This document shows positions 10,653-20,194 of a stretch of 64,000 nucleotides of DNA, one piece after another. Location of the stretch: assembly GCA_049487715.1 (NCBI GenBank), contig CP150564.1:558001-622000 (forward strand), given 5' to 3'. Below the pieces are notes generated by a model. The model did no database searches. It saw only the letters and a list, made by a program, of their open reading frames with translations, and was not told where the DNA came from. The DNA is from Pycnococcus provasolii (lineage: Eukaryota > Chlorophyta > Pseudoscourfieldiophyceae > Pseudoscourfieldiales). Position numbers and translations under genes: made by a program. Numbering within the stretch: the first letter of the stretch is position 1; the number at the start of each line of letters is the position of its first letter.

Positions 10653-11747
10653 ATGTCGGAGTGGCGCGTGCGACTCGCCCGCGCGTCCGGGTCCGTGCGC
10701 GCAGCACAGCCGTACGAAACGCGTCTGCCCGTCGACTTCTCGGCGTGGAACAAGCGCGCACTGCCGTCCGCATACACGTGCCTCGTACAGCGAAGACAAT
10801 CTGTCGCTCTCTCACTCAACCTCCCCGCGTGCGAGGTCGTACTCAAGTACTCGTTCGCACAACACGACTCAGCGCAAGCCATTGACGAAGCTATCGACCT
10901 AGCGTCAGGCGTGTCGCAACCAGCGCTCGCACTCAGACCTGTGGACATCGACGACGACGTCATAGCGTGGTGCACGTCGGCAATCAATAAACCGCCACCA
11001 GAGTGGAAGTACAAGCTGTGGAGACGTCTGAGAAACTCCTTGTACGTCTACGACGCATCGGTGTTCGTGGGAATTCCACGTCTCTTCCTGCTCTCCACGC
11101 AACAGTGGTGGGACGTACTCAAACCGTGCGTCGAAGACGCTGGCGGCAAAGCAAGGTGCCTCGACGTTGGCGCTGGGCGAGGCGACCTCACCACGCCTGT
11201 GGCACCTCTCTTTCCCGGCGGCGTGTACGCCACGGAAGTTAGCGCAGCACTCGTTGCGTGGCTCACATGTGCACGCGGCATACGTGCACTACAGACGGAC
11301 GCGCCGGACGAGGCGTTGAAGCGCTGGAAATGCGCTCCATTCGACGCCGTCCTTTGCCTCAACGTTCTCGATAGATGCAAGGATCCTGCAAAACTGCTTC
11401 GCCAGTGTGCACGCGTCGCACATCCCACTCACGGCCGCGTGGTGGTGGCCATACCCCTGCCCGTGGCGATGCGTGATGCGCGCAAAGGGCAAGGCGGCTC
11501 GCAGCAGGTGCTCGACGTTCGCGGCAGCACATTCGAGGAAGCGGCGGCGCAGCTTGTGCGAAAGCTTCCAGCGCTTGCCAAAACAAGTGACGACGACGAC
11601 GACAACGACGATCCTGACGCGGCGCCGCCGGTAAACCTTGAGGTGGAGCGTCTCGTGCGTGCTCCATACCTCTGCACAGGACCTGAACGCGAGCCGTTAT
11701 TTGTGTTGGACTGCGCCGTCGTCGTGCTGAGAAGGTCGGGGATGTAA
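10653..11747 (+). CDS. METTL9: METTL9/DREV-type methyltransferase
   Basis: A 364-residue protein of the DREV/METTL9 family. The animal member methylates histidine N1 in alternating-His motifs of proteins. Family signatures visible are FLLSTQQWWDVL before the SAM fold, the SAM-binding LDVGAGRGDLT, the acidic loop YATEVS, FDAVLCLNVLDRC after strand 4, and near the end RAPYLCTGP followed by VLDCAVVVL. The N-terminal 130 residues are longer than a bare methyltransferase fold, as is usual in the family. The start is the ATG at 10653; the frame extends upstream only through translated telomere-like repeat. An Asp-rich insertion (DDDDDNDD) lies near residue 313. The native substrate cannot be inferred here. 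Confidence 0.88.
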   Translation: MSEWRVRLARASGSVRAAQPYETRLPVDFSAWNKRALPSAYTCLVQRRQSVALSLNLPACEVVLKYSFAQHDSAQAIDEAIDLASGVSQPALALRPVDIDDDVIAWCTSAINKPPPEWKYKLWRRLRNSLYVYDASVFVGIPRLFLLSTQQWWDVLKPCVEDAGGKARCLDVGAGRGDLTTPVAPLFPGGVYATEVSAALVAWLTCARGIRALQTDAPDEALKRWKCAPFDAVLCLNVLDRCKDPAKLLRQCARVAHPTHGRVVVAIPLPVAMRDARKGQGGSQQVLDVRGSTFEEAAAQLVRKLPALAKTSDDDDDNDDPDAAPPVNLEVERLVRAPYLCTGPEREPLFVLDCAVVVLRRSGM

Positions 11748-12190
11748 GCTGTGATTGCTCATTCAGTAATGGCATGTAGATTACTTCGTCCAACGGTTCA
11801 TACCATTCACATTCAGCCCAATCAGCCCAATCAGCCCATTCAACGGCGCTGACGGTCGAAATGACACAATGGCACCGGCGCATTGGAACCGCGCGGAACG
11901 CGCACCAGCCCGATAACTTAAGGTTAGGTAAGCGGCCGGTGCACCGTACGCGAAAAGTACGAGAGGTACCTCTGCGGCGCCACACGTGCGACCCTAACCC
12001 AACCCAAGGACGTGTGTGTGACTACATATCTACGAATGAATGTCAAAATGAAAATGCGATTGTTACTTGCGATTGTCATAAACAAACTTTGATCCAAAAT
12101 GAAAATGTCGAAACGGTTTCTGACGATTCCCTTAACAGTGGAATAATTCCCCCCATTACACGGTTTCGTGCCCCCATGGCGTCGACGACC
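11748..12190. other. Convergent 3' region
   Basis: A 443-bp gap between two converging genes. It carries one copy of a dispersed short repeat (11786-11853) and an A/T-rich stretch at 12010-12140 that probably belongs to the 3' UTR of the permease. An open + strand frame through it continues as the antisense of the permease and is not credible. Confidence 0.5.
11786..11853 (-). repeat. Dispersed short repeat, copy 1
   Basis: On the minus strand this reads GCGCCGTTGAATGGGCTGA, two further GGGCTGA words, GTGAATGG, and CCGTTGGACGAA. The same word order occurs at 42171-42250 and 49622-49715. Confidence 0.6.
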
Positions 12191-14299
12191 TTACGCCGGC
12201 AGCTTCTCGGACGACTCCTCAGCGTCCGGGTCCCAGTCGTATGGATCCTCGTCGTCGTTCGTGATCACCGGAGGCAACACCGGCACCACGCAGTACGGGT
12301 TTCCAATCTGGAACGGAATGTGAATGGCGAAGTACGCCGCGCAGAGCGTCCACGCCACAGCCCACTTCCATCCGTTGTGCATATCGTTCCCGGCATCGAA
12401 CATGTTGATCGTCTCGTAGCCACCGTTGATGGAGTCGCGGAGACCGTTCTTCGCCGTGATCGTGTTGTACGACGCGAAGATTCCAAACAGGGAGAGGAAG
12501 ATCAGCACGACACAGAACAGCGTCGCCTTGATGAAGTTGCGGTCAATGACCAGCGCGGTGACCGTGCACAGGAAAACACCAACGATAACACCACCGGCGG
12601 GCGCCAGCATCGACACGCCAGGGTTGACCGTGTGGTTGCCCCCGCTCTCAAGCTGCATCATGTTGCAGATGAACGGCATGACGCCAAGGAACAACGCCGG
12701 GTAGTGGCGCACGGGCGACTCCTCGAACGCCTGACGCGCAAGGAACAGGCCGACGAAGATGAGGATGGCGCCGTTCGCGCATCCGGGGATGACGTTGTAG
12801 AGGTACGCGAACATGCCCGAGCAGAGCAGGAAGAGGAAGATGAATCCGTTCGCGATCGAGTAGCCAATCTTCGCGCCGAACATCTTGTGCGCGGGGTGGC
12901 CGATGTAGACCGTCGTTCCGTAGATGGAGCCGAAGATGGCACCGAGACACGTTCCGATGCCGTCGACGATCATCGTCTCCGTCATCGGGTAGTTGTCGCC
13001 CGCGCAGTCCGCGGACTCGACGCACGTCATCGTTCCCGTGAATCCGATGATGCCGAACAGCAGCGCGCCCGGCCACCAGTCCTTCATCACGCCGTCGCTC
13101 AGTCCGCCCATGCCTTTGCCAAAGCCTCCCATAACACCGCTCTTGAAGGCGAACTTTTCCCACGCGTCGACAGCGCGCTTTTTGTCCGTGCCCGTGCACG
13201 TCTCGAAGCCGAGGCTCGTGGCGTTCGGGTTGTTCGTCTTGCCGAAGTCCTGGCCGTTGTAGAATTCCGCCATGGATGTGACCACCGAGCCATATCCATC
13301 GGGGATGTCAGCCTTGCTCGACACAACCTTGTAGTCCGGAGTCGTGTTGCCGTAGGCCATGATGTCCGTGCTGTGCTTGCAGCCACCCGCCCAGCCGATG
13401 ATGACGGAGACGAGGATAGCGAACAGCGCGACGGGGAATACGAGCTTGCCCTTGATGATCGGGTACTGCACACGAGCGAAGAATCCGGTGATGACGATGA
13501 ACATCGGCAGAACGCACATGAGCGGCTCCTGCGCGATGGCCTGCAGCGGGCTGAACGCGAGCCAGACGAAGCCGACGCCGAAGAGCGGCGTGAAGAGCGC
13601 GGCACGCGGGAACGCCCAGCGAATGGGCTCGCCAAGCACGCAGCCGAGAACCTCGAAGAGGCCAACGAGGAAGTTGACGCCAACGCTCACCTTCCAACCG
13701 TAGAAGGCGGCGTCGTACGCGCCGTCGTCGTACTTTTTCTGGCATTCGGCACTCTTGCTCCAGCCGTCGTCACCGTTGCACTCCCACGGGATGTACTTGT
13801 CGTGCGCCTTCTCGAGCGCGGGAAGCGTCATGGCGTACAGCGTGATGAAGATGACGGTGGTGTTCATGCCGTAAGGCTGCGCCGTCACGTCCGTGCGCTT
13901 CTCCTTGTTCGCGAGGCGGCACGCGAGCCAGGCGTACCAGAGGTTGCCGAAGAACAGCGCAACACCGCAAGCGGGAATGTGCCACTTGAAGTACATGTCC
14001 TCCCATTCCGTCGCAACCTTAAAGTTGTATCCGGGCGGACCCCAGTTGCGCCAGGAGGCGGCGATAAGGCCGTATCCGATGTGGCTGACAGCGCTTCCGG
14101 TGGTTCCGAGGAGCGTGGCGAGGTTGTCGAAGAAGAGCTCGCACAGCGCCTCGAGCTCGCCGGTGCCAGCCCAGAAGGGGATGTCGAAGTTCCAACCCCA
14201 CGACGCGTCACCCTGCCACGTGAGCGGGTTGACGTCGCGGAGCACCTCCATGAAGTTCTGGGGCTTGATGCGCGTCGACTTGTTGCGCTTGACCGCCAT
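12191..14299 (-). CDS. NCS2/AzgA-type nucleobase permease
   Basis: A 702-residue polytopic membrane protein with about 12 hydrophobic segments. It resembles the xanthine/uracil and AzgA-like permeases, which import purines by proton or sodium symport. Supporting features are the TAQPYGMNTTVIF segment early in the protein and the motif ETMIVDGIGTCLGAIFGS followed by TTVYIGHPAHKMFG, which matches the substrate-binding and NCS2 signature region. A large hydrophilic insertion (about residues 310-385) carries conserved-looking Cys and Asn and may be extracellular. The C-terminus is acidic. The start at MAVKRNKS gives a short cytosolic lead before a hydrophobic region. It begins the run of heterocycle-catabolic genes, which supports a purine-like substrate. 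The exact substrate is not readable. Confidence 0.8.
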   Translation of the reverse strand: MAVKRNKSTRIKPQNFMEVLRDVNPLTWQGDASWGWNFDIPFWAGTGELEALCELFFDNLATLLGTTGSAVSHIGYGLIAASWRNWGPPGYNFKVATEWEDMYFKWHIPACGVALFFGNLWYAWLACRLANKEKRTDVTAQPYGMNTTVIFITLYAMTLPALEKAHDKYIPWECNGDDGWSKSAECQKKYDDGAYDAAFYGWKVSVGVNFLVGLFEVLGCVLGEPIRWAFPRAALFTPLFGVGFVWLAFSPLQAIAQEPLMCVLPMFIVITGFFARVQYPIIKGKLVFPVALFAILVSVIIGWAGGCKHSTDIMAYGNTTPDYKVVSSKADIPDGYGSVVTSMAEFYNGQDFGKTNNPNATSLGFETCTGTDKKRAVDAWEKFAFKSGVMGGFGKGMGGLSDGVMKDWWPGALLFGIIGFTGTMTCVESADCAGDNYPMTETMIVDGIGTCLGAIFGSIYGTTVYIGHPAHKMFGAKIGYSIANGFIFLFLLCSGMFAYLYNVIPGCANGAILIFVGLFLARQAFEESPVRHYPALFLGVMPFICNMMQLESGGNHTVNPGVSMLAPAGGVIVGVFLCTVTALVIDRNFIKATLFCVVLIFLSLFGIFASYNTITAKNGLRDSINGGYETINMFDAGNDMHNGWKWAVAWTLCAAYFAIHIPFQIGNPYCVVPVLPPVITNDDEDPYDWDPDAEESSEKLPA

Positions 14300-15793
14300 G
14301 GTGAACGAAGCCGAACAACTCCAGGATGGAGAGTGAGAACCGTGAACCGTTCACCGCTAAACAACACGCCAAACACGCCAAACACGCCAAAAACGAGGAC
14401 AACACGCCCCCCCCCCCCCCCTTGGCAGCTTGGGCCTTGCACGTGAACACTGAACGGGCGAGCACAGTACAGGTCCACCTTCACGAGGCAAGTCCCTTGA
14501 AGCACGTTGCAAGTCCGGACAAGTATGTAGTCGACGTCGACAAGAAAGAAGCCTCTTCAGACTTCAGGCCGACTCGCGAACGTACTGTGTGTCTTGTACC
14601 GTGTGTACGTCGACGGATGGTCGGTACCTGGCCTCGCTCGCTCGATGCATCGCTTGTTGCTTGTTGTGTGCATCTGCATCGCATCTTGTTGTGAGCGTAC
14701 TACCATACCGAAGTAGTTAAGAGCGGTTACATCCTCGTACTCGTAGTCGCGATTAACATCGTTGTTAGTCTAAGTCTATGTTGTGTGTGTTGTTGTTGTT
14801 GCTTGGTTGGGTTGGGACTTGGGAGTCTCGCGTTGCTCAGCGCGTGTTGTTCAACGCGTCGCGTGTGGGATGCAGGGGGATGTCCAGACTCCGATGCGCG
14901 AAGGAAGCGCGATTTCCCTGGGAGTTTCTGGAATTTCGCGCGCCCTTTTCCCTTTGGTTTTCTCGCCTTGTTTTTTCTATATTTTTAAGAGAGGCGCGTG
15001 TCGTTTTTTCGTCTCGCTTCCAGCCAGAAAGGTGCCTCGACGAAAACTCGTTCACTCACTTTGGTTTTCCTTCGCTATTTTTTCCCCAGACCTCTCAGCT
15101 CTTCGGAGCTAAATTTTCGCTCTGAAGCAGTTTTGCATTGGAAATCATCGAAGAAGTGCTTCGGCCACGTCGACCGCAAAATCAACCCCATGCGCCCCTT
15201 CGCCTGGCCAAACGTCGAGAACGCGCTAAAATTCAGCACAATCAGCCACCTACCCTCAGCCGGTAAAAGTTTGTTGATGATATTTGTACATATTGGTGGA
15301 GGAAGACAAAAGGTATATCCCCATACCCCCACCAATAAATAAGGAGCATGACGTCAACACCATACTTGCAAAAGCATTCAACATTGAACAGGCAAGATGG
15401 CGCCATCTCATAATAACACATAGAGCCATAGAGGTACATAACACGGAAACGGAAACGGAAGGGAAGGGAGGGATCGGATGACGAGCCCGAGCCCGAAAAC
15501 CCTAACCCTAACCCTAACCCTAACCCTAACCCTAACCCACTCTCCCTGCGCCGCCGCCGCCATTATTCCCTTGTTGGTAAGCAGCTTACATATATAGGTG
15601 GCGTTAAGGGCGGCGCGTCCTGCTGCTGTGTTTCTCACCGCGTATCTCCGTTGATAAAGTCGGATAAGATAAGATAGGATATCGCGTCCCTGCAAGACCT
15701 TGAACGAAACTCGTTACGATAAGTTCATTCCGTGCTTCTTGGCTTTGCTTTGCCTTTTTTTTCCATAGTGGTACATCCATACAGTACACATCT
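14300..15793. other. 1.5-kb intergenic region
   Basis: It holds a poly-C run near 14407-14421, short overlapping frames at 14780-15125 in all three + frames with no family resemblance, A/T-rich sequence near 15250-15440, and a (CCCTAA)n tract at 15498-15538. I see no supportable gene. Confidence 0.5.
15498..15538 (-). repeat. Interstitial (TTAGGG)n tract on the minus strand
   Basis: Between six and seven CCCTAA units. Unlike most tracts here it points away from the nearest gene start (15794, +). Confidence 0.95.
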
Positions 15794-16638
15794 ATGTTGC
15801 CTCTGCTCAACCTGGGTTGTGGCGTCGCTGTCGGATATGCCGCGGCTCTTCTTTTCAGAAAGAAGCAACCTTCTGCCGGTCGCTCTGAGGAGGAGGCTCT
15901 TAAGGCGCGCCAAACGGAGGCTCTCGCTGCTGCTCTCGCTTGTTCCGAAGAAGCTCACAAAAACTTCCCCTTCGCGACCGTGCGCGTACCGTGCGCACAC
16001 AAGCGCGAGTTCCCGTGCGACCCAGCCACCACAGCGCTCGTGCTCATAGACATGCAAACGGACTTTCTCGAAAAGGACGGAAGACTTGGTCAATTTTATC
16101 CGCCAGAAAAGCTGGCGAGCGTGCGCCGTGCCATACCCGGCGTGCAGAGACTCCTGGCTGCAGCAAGAAAGGCGGGCATGACGGTCGCACACTCGAGGTC
16201 GCATCGGTACGGTGCGGACATTCGCACCGACTTGGTGGGCGTGAACGACGCGGGCTACGAGCTTCTTCCCGAGTGCGGCGCGCGCGAGGGGGAAATTGTC
16301 GTCGACAAGTGGACGTTCGGCGCGTTCGCATCCACCGAGCTCGAGCAGAGACTTCGCGAGCGTGGCGTGAAGTGCATTTTGCTCGCTGGCATCCTCACGA
16401 ACGTCTGCATCTTAGCCACGGCTGTGCAGGCGGTTGACCGTCTGTTCCGCGTCGCGCTCGTCGAAGATGCGACAGCCGCCTTCTCGCCCGAGTGGCACCG
16501 CATGGGCGTGGCACTCCTCAACGAGCCACAGACGCAGCCTGGCCACGCGCAGAAGGCGACGGGGCTGTATTTTGGTACGTACACATACGTGATAAGAAAA
16601 AGGAAGGAGTTTAGCGCAATGGCAAAGACGACTAACTC

Positions 16639-16671
<33 letters not shown>

Positions 16672-16719
16672 GGTGAACTCACTACTGTCGCTGACGTGGA
16701 GAAAGCGATGGCGCCGTGA
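15794..16719 (+). CDS. Isochorismatase-family amidohydrolase, two exons
   Basis: Exons 15794-16574 and 16673-16719 join across a 98-nt GT-AG intron (donor G|GTACGT). Without splicing the frame runs through a CA microsatellite and a basic tail; splicing yields the family-like end GELTTVADVEKAM and about 275 residues. The Asp-Lys-Cys catalytic set of the cysteine-hydrolase fold is visible: Asp in LVLIDMQTDF (about residue 86), Lys in VVDKWTFGAF (about 171), and Cys in LTNVCILAT (about 205). Relatives hydrolyse isochorismate, N-carbamoylsarcosine, ureidoacrylate, biuret or nicotinamide. An N-terminal hydrophobic segment followed by FRKK may anchor it to a membrane. It faces the tandem-domain relative tail to tail, 68 bp apart, and both sit among purine-type genes, so an amide or ureide substrate is likely. 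Confidence 0.87.
16641..16671. repeat. CA microsatellite inside an intron
   Basis: About 15 CA units directly precede the AG acceptor at 16671-16672 and take the place of the usual polypyrimidine tract. Confidence 0.9.
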
Positions 16720-16787
16720 ACGACACATTAGAACTTGTAAACTTCACATTAGAAAAATAACATTTCTCGCTGCACTCCCTTTGGCCA

Positions 16788-18194
16788 TCACGCCGCCTTC
16801 TTCAGGTTGGTAATCACGTCCGACGACGTCGCGGTCCAACCGACGATGGCGCCCTGCGCCACGATCATTTCCAGCGTGGCCTTCTTAAACGAAGGAAAGT
16901 AGCTTTCCGTCGCATCCTCGACCAGCAGGCACTCGTACCCACGATCGTTCGCCTCGCGCATTGTCGACTGTACGCAAACTTCCGTCGTCACGCCAGTCAC
17001 AATCAGGCTCTTCACGCCAAGCGTCTCAAGATGACTCTGCAAGTCTGTGCCGAAGAATGCACCCTTGCCTGGCTTGTACACCAACTTTTCGCCGTCCACC
17101 GCCGACACCTCGGCGCAGAGGTTGTTCCCAGGCTCACCTCGCACGAGCACAAGCCCTCGTCCCTCTTTAATCGTCGTGCCAATTGCGGGACATCGCCGCT
17201 TCTTCGTTGGCGGGCAGTCGGCGAGGTCAGGCATATGAGCCTCGAGCGTGTGGATCACAGGAACGCCGCACTCGCGAGCTGCGCGTAGAACATTCGCGGC
17301 GGCGCCTAGTGCCTTGCGCAGTGGCTTAACGTCATTTCCAAGGCTGGCGCCAAATCCGCCGTCATCAACAAAGTCGCTCTGCCAATCCACCATGAGCAAC
17401 GCCACCTCATTAGATTTCCACGTGAATGGGAACGGCTTCGCGCTCGCGATCGTCGCTCCCGCCGCACCCGGCGCTCGCGCAGGCTTCTCCGGGCGTGGTA
17501 ACGAGTCGAGAATCTTTACGACGTCGTCGACTGCCGCCACGGCGCCGAAAACGCCATTTTGCATCGTGACCATGTCAACCGCCGCCTCGTGGTTGGAGAA
17601 CTTCGTCGCGCCGCATCCGTCGGTGAGCAGCAGGCACTCGTACCCGCGGTCGTTCGCCTCGCGCATCGTCGTGTGCACGCACACGTCCGTGGTGATACCA
17701 CCAAGAATCAGCCTCTTGATGCCGCACGTGCGCAGCACGAGGTCGAGGTCCGTCGCGCAGAACGAACCCTTTCCAGGCTTGTCAATGATGTCCTCGTGAG
17801 GCAGCGGCTTGAGGTCCGGTATGATGTCCCATCCCGGCTCGCCGCGCACGAGTATGCGTCCACACGGGCCTGGGCTACCGATTCCCGCGCCAATCTGGTC
17901 GCTTCTCCACTTTTTGTTTGCGGGAAGGTCCGCCAGGCTCGGCCTGTGTCCTTCTCGCGTGTGTATGACGCGCACGCCCGCCTGTCGCGCCGCGGCGAGC
18001 ACACGCTTGAGCGGTTCGATGGGCGCTCGCGTGAGTGAGACGTCGTATCCCATTTGGTGGACGTACCCTCCGAGTCCGCAGAAGTCGACTTGCATGTCAA
18101 TCAAGATGAGCGCCGTGGTTGAGGCGTCCAATCCTAAGGGGGAAGAGCACGGCCAAGCGTATGGACGACTTCCATGGACGACAAGCGCTGACAT
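16788..18194 (-). CDS. Tandem two-domain isochorismatase-family hydrolase (biuret/ureide hydrolase-like)
   Basis: About 468 residues holding two complete isochorismatase-fold domains in a row. Each has the Asp (LILIDMQVDF; LLMVDWQSDF), the Lys (IIDKPGKGSF; LVYKPGKGAFF) and the Cys (TTDVCVHTTM; TTEVCVQSTM), so both look active. The block TTMREANDRGYECLL after the Cys is typical of a subfamily that includes bacterial biuret hydrolases. Such enzymes cleave C-N bonds in biuret, ureidoacrylate or carbamoyl compounds. The domains are joined by an Ala/Pro-rich linker near residues 235-250. An ATG at 18338 would add 48 unlike residues and push into the neighbour's promoter, so I prefer 18194. It shares a 231-bp divergent upstream region with the SLC43-like transporter. 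Single-domain forms are usual; the tandem form is uncommon. Confidence 0.85.
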   Translation of the reverse strand: MSALVVHGSRPYAWPCSSPLGLDASTTALILIDMQVDFCGLGGYVHQMGYDVSLTRAPIEPLKRVLAAARQAGVRVIHTREGHRPSLADLPANKKWRSDQIGAGIGSPGPCGRILVRGEPGWDIIPDLKPLPHEDIIDKPGKGSFCATDLDLVLRTCGIKRLILGGITTDVCVHTTMREANDRGYECLLLTDGCGATKFSNHEAAVDMVTMQNGVFGAVAAVDDVVKILDSLPRPEKPARAPGAAGATIASAKPFPFTWKSNEVALLMVDWQSDFVDDGGFGASLGNDVKPLRKALGAAANVLRAARECGVPVIHTLEAHMPDLADCPPTKKRRCPAIGTTIKEGRGLVLVRGEPGNNLCAEVSAVDGEKLVYKPGKGAFFGTDLQSHLETLGVKSLIVTGVTTEVCVQSTMREANDRGYECLLVEDATESYFPSFKKATLEMIVAQGAIVGWTATSSDVITNLKKAA

Positions 18195-18425
18195 TATTGC
18201 TGACTGGAGGAGGCCAACCTTATTTGAGGTTGATGATTCGGGGTTAACAAGTTCCCATGATCCTCCGGTGGCAAGTTGCCCCTTGCCAATATTTGCATTT
18301 ATTAATATTTGCGGCCGCAAACTTGTTGCCGGCCGCATTTCATTTCAACACTTTATCCCATTGATTGTTGGAAATTAGTCATCTTACTCTTACTCCAGCG
18401 CTGGTGTTCGTGTCTTCATCTTCAT

Positions 18426-19838
18426 ATGTCATGTTGTCTGCATTTTTTTTCTGCTAACTCTGCTCTTAGGCTTAACCTGCTCTTAATATACGCGCTACTG
18501 TGTGTCGTCTTCGTGTCAGGAACCGTATACGGCTGGCCCGCGCTCAGAGCCGCTTTGTTAGCAGAAGGCGTGCTCGCCGCGAAATGTCAAAGGCAAGACA
18601 GGGGTGTCAACGAACACATGGCTGGTAAGAGGTGTCGCGAGCAGGATATCGCGCTCGGTGCGGTGTTCGCCGCAGGATCGTGGACCGTGCAAGGGGGACG
18701 CTTCTTCTTCGGGATCATGCGAGACGCTTGCGGTACCAGAACGACTGTCGCGGTATCAGGGATGCTCGCCGCCGTCGGGGCGGTCGTGCTTGCCACCGCA
18801 GCGGAAAACGACTTGGCCAGCTTCGCGGTCGCATTCGCGCTCGTGGGACTCGGCTCAGGTTCGCAGCTCGCACTGCAGCCTGTCGCGGCGCTTTTCCCGC
18901 GCAAAAGGTCAACAGTGACGGGATTTCTGTCAGCCGCGTTCCAGGTGAGCGGCGGCGTCTTCACCGTCATAACGTGGCCTGCTAGCGGCTACGAAAGCTC
19001 GAACACGAGACTCATCTCATTTACTACGTACAGCGCCGCCGTCGTCGTGTTCGTTGCCATCGGGTGGGTCGTGCTGCCTCGTGGCCCGAGCTACGCAGAA
19101 CTCCTGCCGAGCTCTAAGCAAGAGCCGCCTCTGCCGGCGAAGGGCGTCGACGACAACAATACGGCGACGGATGATCCACCCGCCGTCGCCGTGGTGGAAG
19201 CAGCTGCACCCCTGTATCCGCTTGAGCACCTTGGACTGCGCGAACAGCTACTCAGTGTCGAATATTTGCTGCTATCAGGCTGGTTCGCGCTCGTGTTCAC
19301 GTGCTGCCAATATCACGTCATCTCCATAGGAGATCAGCTTGAGGAGATGCGCGTGAGCGACGCCAATCGCCTCAGCAGGCTCTACACGGTTGTTTATGCG
19401 TGCGTGTTCCCGCTCGCGCCCATGGCGGGGCGTCTCGCGGACAGCGTGGGGTACGGCCCTGTCACAGTCGGTCTCACGACTAGCGTTGCCGTCGCATTCG
19501 CCTTCCTGCACAGCTCCTCCGACGTTGTGCAGCTCGTCGGCTTTGTTCTCATGTCAGGCGGTCGGCTGATGCTCTTCGCCATTTATTTTGCTCACATGAA
19601 CAGCATATTCGGCTTCCGTTTCTACGGCGCGCTCGCCGGGGGAGGTCTGCTTGCCAGCTCGCTGGTCGCGCTCGTGCAGTACCCACTTTTGTCGTGGGGT
19701 TTAACATCAGGTTTCGCGGGACCGAACGCGCTTGGCGCAGGCGTATCTGCGGTTTCCGCGCTGTACGGCGTGTCCGTGTGCGTTCGCGAGAGCAAGAAGC
19801 GCAAGTTCTCTTACGAAGTTTCGAGCGAGCCTGATTGA
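18426..19838 (+). CDS. SLC43-like MFS transporter (possible nucleobase carrier)
   Basis: About 470 residues with roughly 12 hydrophobic segments in two bundles split by a hydrophilic loop (about residues 215-265). The first segment carries VSGTVYGWPAL, close to the FGWPSL-type motif of SLC43 and fungal FMP42-like MFS proteins. SLC43 members carry neutral amino acids, and one (SLC43A3/ENBT1) carries purine nucleobases. The surrounding catabolic genes make a heterocycle substrate attractive here, but that is inference. The start at 18426 is the first ATG; the open frame upstream begins with TTG and overlaps the promoter. An acceptor-like CTAAC...CTCTTAG at about 18450-18471 leaves open a different 5' exon. 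A second relative lies at 30763-32546. Confidence 0.75.
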   Translation: MSCCLHFFSANSALRLNLLLIYALLCVVFVSGTVYGWPALRAALLAEGVLAAKCQRQDRGVNEHMAGKRCREQDIALGAVFAAGSWTVQGGRFFFGIMRDACGTRTTVAVSGMLAAVGAVVLATAAENDLASFAVAFALVGLGSGSQLALQPVAALFPRKRSTVTGFLSAAFQVSGGVFTVITWPASGYESSNTRLISFTTYSAAVVVFVAIGWVVLPRGPSYAELLPSSKQEPPLPAKGVDDNNTATDDPPAVAVVEAAAPLYPLEHLGLREQLLSVEYLLLSGWFALVFTCCQYHVISIGDQLEEMRVSDANRLSRLYTVVYACVFPLAPMAGRLADSVGYGPVTVGLTTSVAVAFAFLHSSSDVVQLVGFVLMSGGRLMLFAIYFAHMNSIFGFRFYGALAGGGLLASSLVALVQYPLLSWGLTSGFAGPNALGAGVSAVSALYGVSVCVRESKKRKFSYEVSSEPD

Positions 19839-20194
19839 TCCTCCTGGATGGAGCATGACTGCATGACTGTATCGTATCGTATCGTAATAATACTAAGGTA
19901 AAACTTTTTGTGACCCGGACGACTCATGTCACGACGGAATGGAATCCTCGTGAAGTGCCTGCCCAATTAAAGTCGTCAAGTCAAGTCAACCAACGAGGTC
20001 GCAACAGGTGAATCAACCCGTGGGGTCACCAGGAGCCTGCCGAACTCAATTACTCAAGTTTCTCCCAATAAATAATCCCCGAATTGAATCAAATGCAAAT
20101 GTTGAAAATCTCCTTCTTGGGAACTGATCAAACTTCTTCGCTCTTCATTCTTCATTCTTCGCTCTTCATTCTGCGTTCTGCGTTCGTTCGAAAT
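19839..20194. other. Intergenic spacer with TC-rich leader
   Basis: The right end is a CTTCATT-rich pyrimidine tract (about 20125-20170) that probably lies in the 5' UTR or core promoter of the next gene. No coding sequence is evident. Two ATGs at 20093 and 20099 are in frame with the next gene but would add unlike residues. Confidence 0.45.

Noticed and set aside
11861-14446. An 861-codon open frame on the + strand
   Set aside because: It lies antisense to the well-supported permease; its Arg/Val/Asp/Glu-rich translation has no family features and reflects G/C-rich third positions.
14778-15125. Overlapping short frames in three + frames
   Set aside because: All are hydrophobic, mutually overlapping and without family resemblance or splice support.
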